Shown piece by piece: positions 50,296 through 50,892 of a stretch of DNA of 50,892 bases. Under the pieces are notes generated by a model. The model searched no databases. It saw nothing but the letters and a program-made list of their open reading frames with translations, and was not told the DNA's origin. The translations under genes were made by a program, and so were the position numbers. How positions within the stretch are numbered: position 1 is the stretch's first letter; every line of letters starts with the position of its first letter. Source of the stretch: Candidatus Parachristensenella avicola (GTDB taxonomy: Bacteria > Bacillota > Clostridia > Christensenellales > UMGS416); assembly GCA_904420205.1 (NCBI GenBank), contig CAJFUN010000026.1:1-50892 (forward strand), in the 5' to 3' direction.

Positions 50296-50664
50296 ATGGC
50301 TTTGGCACAAGTCAATCAGAAGGCAAAACGGTATGAATGGAAGCGAGCAGAGCGCACAAGGGGCGGATCGGCCTGCCGGCGCGGCATAAGCCGCCAGCAT
50401 CATCGCGGCCTTCGGCTAAAACGCTTTCAGGCTATAGGGGGCATGGCGCTGCTGGGCATGGGCTTGCTGGCTGCGGTTGCCAGCGGGGGCGGCCCGGATG
50501 CGACGATAAGCGGGGAAGCGGTTGCTCTTTCGTCGGTTGGCGTGGGCATGATGCTTTCAGGCCTGGGTCTAGTAACGCATGCGGACAATTCAGACCGGGA
50601 GGCTACATTGCACCGCCGGCCTTCGGCAGCGCGGACAGGGCATGTCTCGGGAGAAAGATTTTAA
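50296..50664 (+). CDS. Small membrane protein under the XRE/S24 repressor
   Basis: A 122-residue protein of unknown family. A strongly basic N-terminal 45 residues (KRYEWKRAERTRG, then RRGISRQHHRGLRLKRF) precedes two Gly/Met/Ala-rich transmembrane helices (about 46-64 and 73-93) and a polar tail. The start ATG at 50296 follows GAGGTG. Its promoter is near consensus but blocked by putative S24-repressor operators, so it should be silent until damage or another inducer. Position is analogous to yneA or holin/toxin genes. A division-inhibitor, holin-like or membrane-toxin role is possible but is inference only. Confidence 0.68.
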   Translation: MALAQVNQKAKRYEWKRAERTRGGSACRRGISRQHHRGLRLKRFQAIGGMALLGMGLLAAVASGGGPDATISGEAVALSSVGVGMMLSGLGLVTHADNSDREATLHRRPSAARTGHVSGERF

Positions 50665-50683
50665 TATTTTGCCAGAATCGTTC

Positions 50684-50712
50684 TTGACAAATTGCGTAGA
50701 CCGTAGTATTAT
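50684..50712 (+). promoter_or_regulatory. tRNA-Val promoter
   Basis: TTGACA (50684-50689), 17-nt spacer, TATTAT (50707-50712), about 22 nt before the mature tRNA 5' end. Confidence 0.75.
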
Positions 50713-50734
50713 CATATACGTCGTTACGACGTCT

Positions 50735-50810
50735 GGTCTGTTGGCTCAGTTGGTAGAGCACATCGTTCACATCGATGGGGTCACTGGTTCGAGTCCAGTA
50801 CAGACCACCA
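50735..50810 (+). tRNA. tRNA-Val (anticodon CAC)
   Basis: Complete cloverleaf. The acceptor stem is GGTCTGT/ACAGACC and the D arm GCTC-AGTTGGTA-GAGC. The anticodon arm is CATCG-TTCACAT-CGATG with anticodon CAC. It has a 5-nt variable loop, T arm ACTGG-TTCGAGT-CCAGT and an encoded CCA end. It reads GUG valine codons. Confidence 0.95.
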
Positions 50811-50846
50811 TATTATGACGTCACACTGATAGCGGTGCGGCGTGAG

Positions 50847-50875
50847 AAAAGCCTCCGATTTCTCGGGGGTTTTTC
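50847..50875 (+). terminator. Terminator after tRNA-Val
   Basis: CCTCCGA (50852-50858) pairs with TCGGGGG (50863-50869), 4-nt loop, then a T5 run. Confidence 0.8.
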
Positions 50876-50892
50876 TTTATTTCTGCACCAGT

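Noticed and set aside
1..50892. CRISPR array, insertion sequence or complete prophage
   Set aside because: No regularly spaced repeats, transposase, integrase or structural phage genes were seen. The S24 repressor alone is not evidence of a prophage.

Overview
The window looks like chromosomal DNA from an anaerobic, endospore-forming member of the Clostridia. The G+C content is medium to high (roughly mid-fifties by eye). Evidence: a complete gerA-gerB-gerC type germinant-receptor operon, two stand-alone Spo0A C-terminal-domain proteins, strong AGGAGG ribosome-binding sites, frequent TTG/GTG starts, many U-tailed hairpin terminators, and lipoprotein or membrane-anchored efflux adaptors where a Gram-negative cell would have periplasmic ones. 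I cannot name the species.

Layout. 0.2-5.1 kb: a MacAB-like ABC efflux operon with two different adaptors. 5.4-7.7 kb: an ADP-ribosylation cluster (PNPOx/ferredoxin protein, zinc macrodomain, SirTM sirtuin) in which the first two genes are fused by an apparent 2-nt deletion. 7.7-10.5 kb: a lysR/aldo-keto reductase pair followed by a leftover 3' end of a second SirTM gene, a broken toxin-antitoxin locus and gene-free DNA. 10.5-13.9 kb: a DUF3810 membrane protein with a lipoprotein, and divergent pgi. 13.9-15.0 kb: a gene-poor, apparently decayed stretch. 15-17.6 kb: serC-serA behind a structured leader. 17.8-27.2 kb: housekeeping genes on both strands (VOC protein, sugar-phosphate isomerase, M28 peptidase, YbaK, methyltransferase, GpsA-like, YdcF, M23-like, tyrA, MATE, GNAT). 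27.2-31.9 kb: an EAL-domain remnant and a TetR-controlled RND pump. 32-36.7 kb: an orphan solute-binding protein, an AT-rich island with a small secreted Cys-rich protein, and a WYL regulator with a NamZ-like protein. 36.7-46.5 kb: a flippase, the ger operon with a small fourth gene, a broken DUF368 operon and an alanine-racemase-like gene. 46.5-50.9 kb: two Spo0A_C-only regulators with 0A-box-like arrays, proS behind a Pro-Pro leader peptide, an XRE/S24 repressor with a divergent membrane protein, and tRNA-Val.

The most distinctive regulation is at the right end. It comprises 0A-like boxes (TATCGAA) upstream of both Spo0A_C-only genes, a proline-codon attenuator before proS, and an autocleavable-type repressor whose candidate operators cover a divergent strong promoter. 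Three otherwise intact genes carry single lesions (2-nt deletion at about 6050, UGA at 9631-9633, UAG at 43352-43354). These are either recent pseudogenisation or sequence errors.
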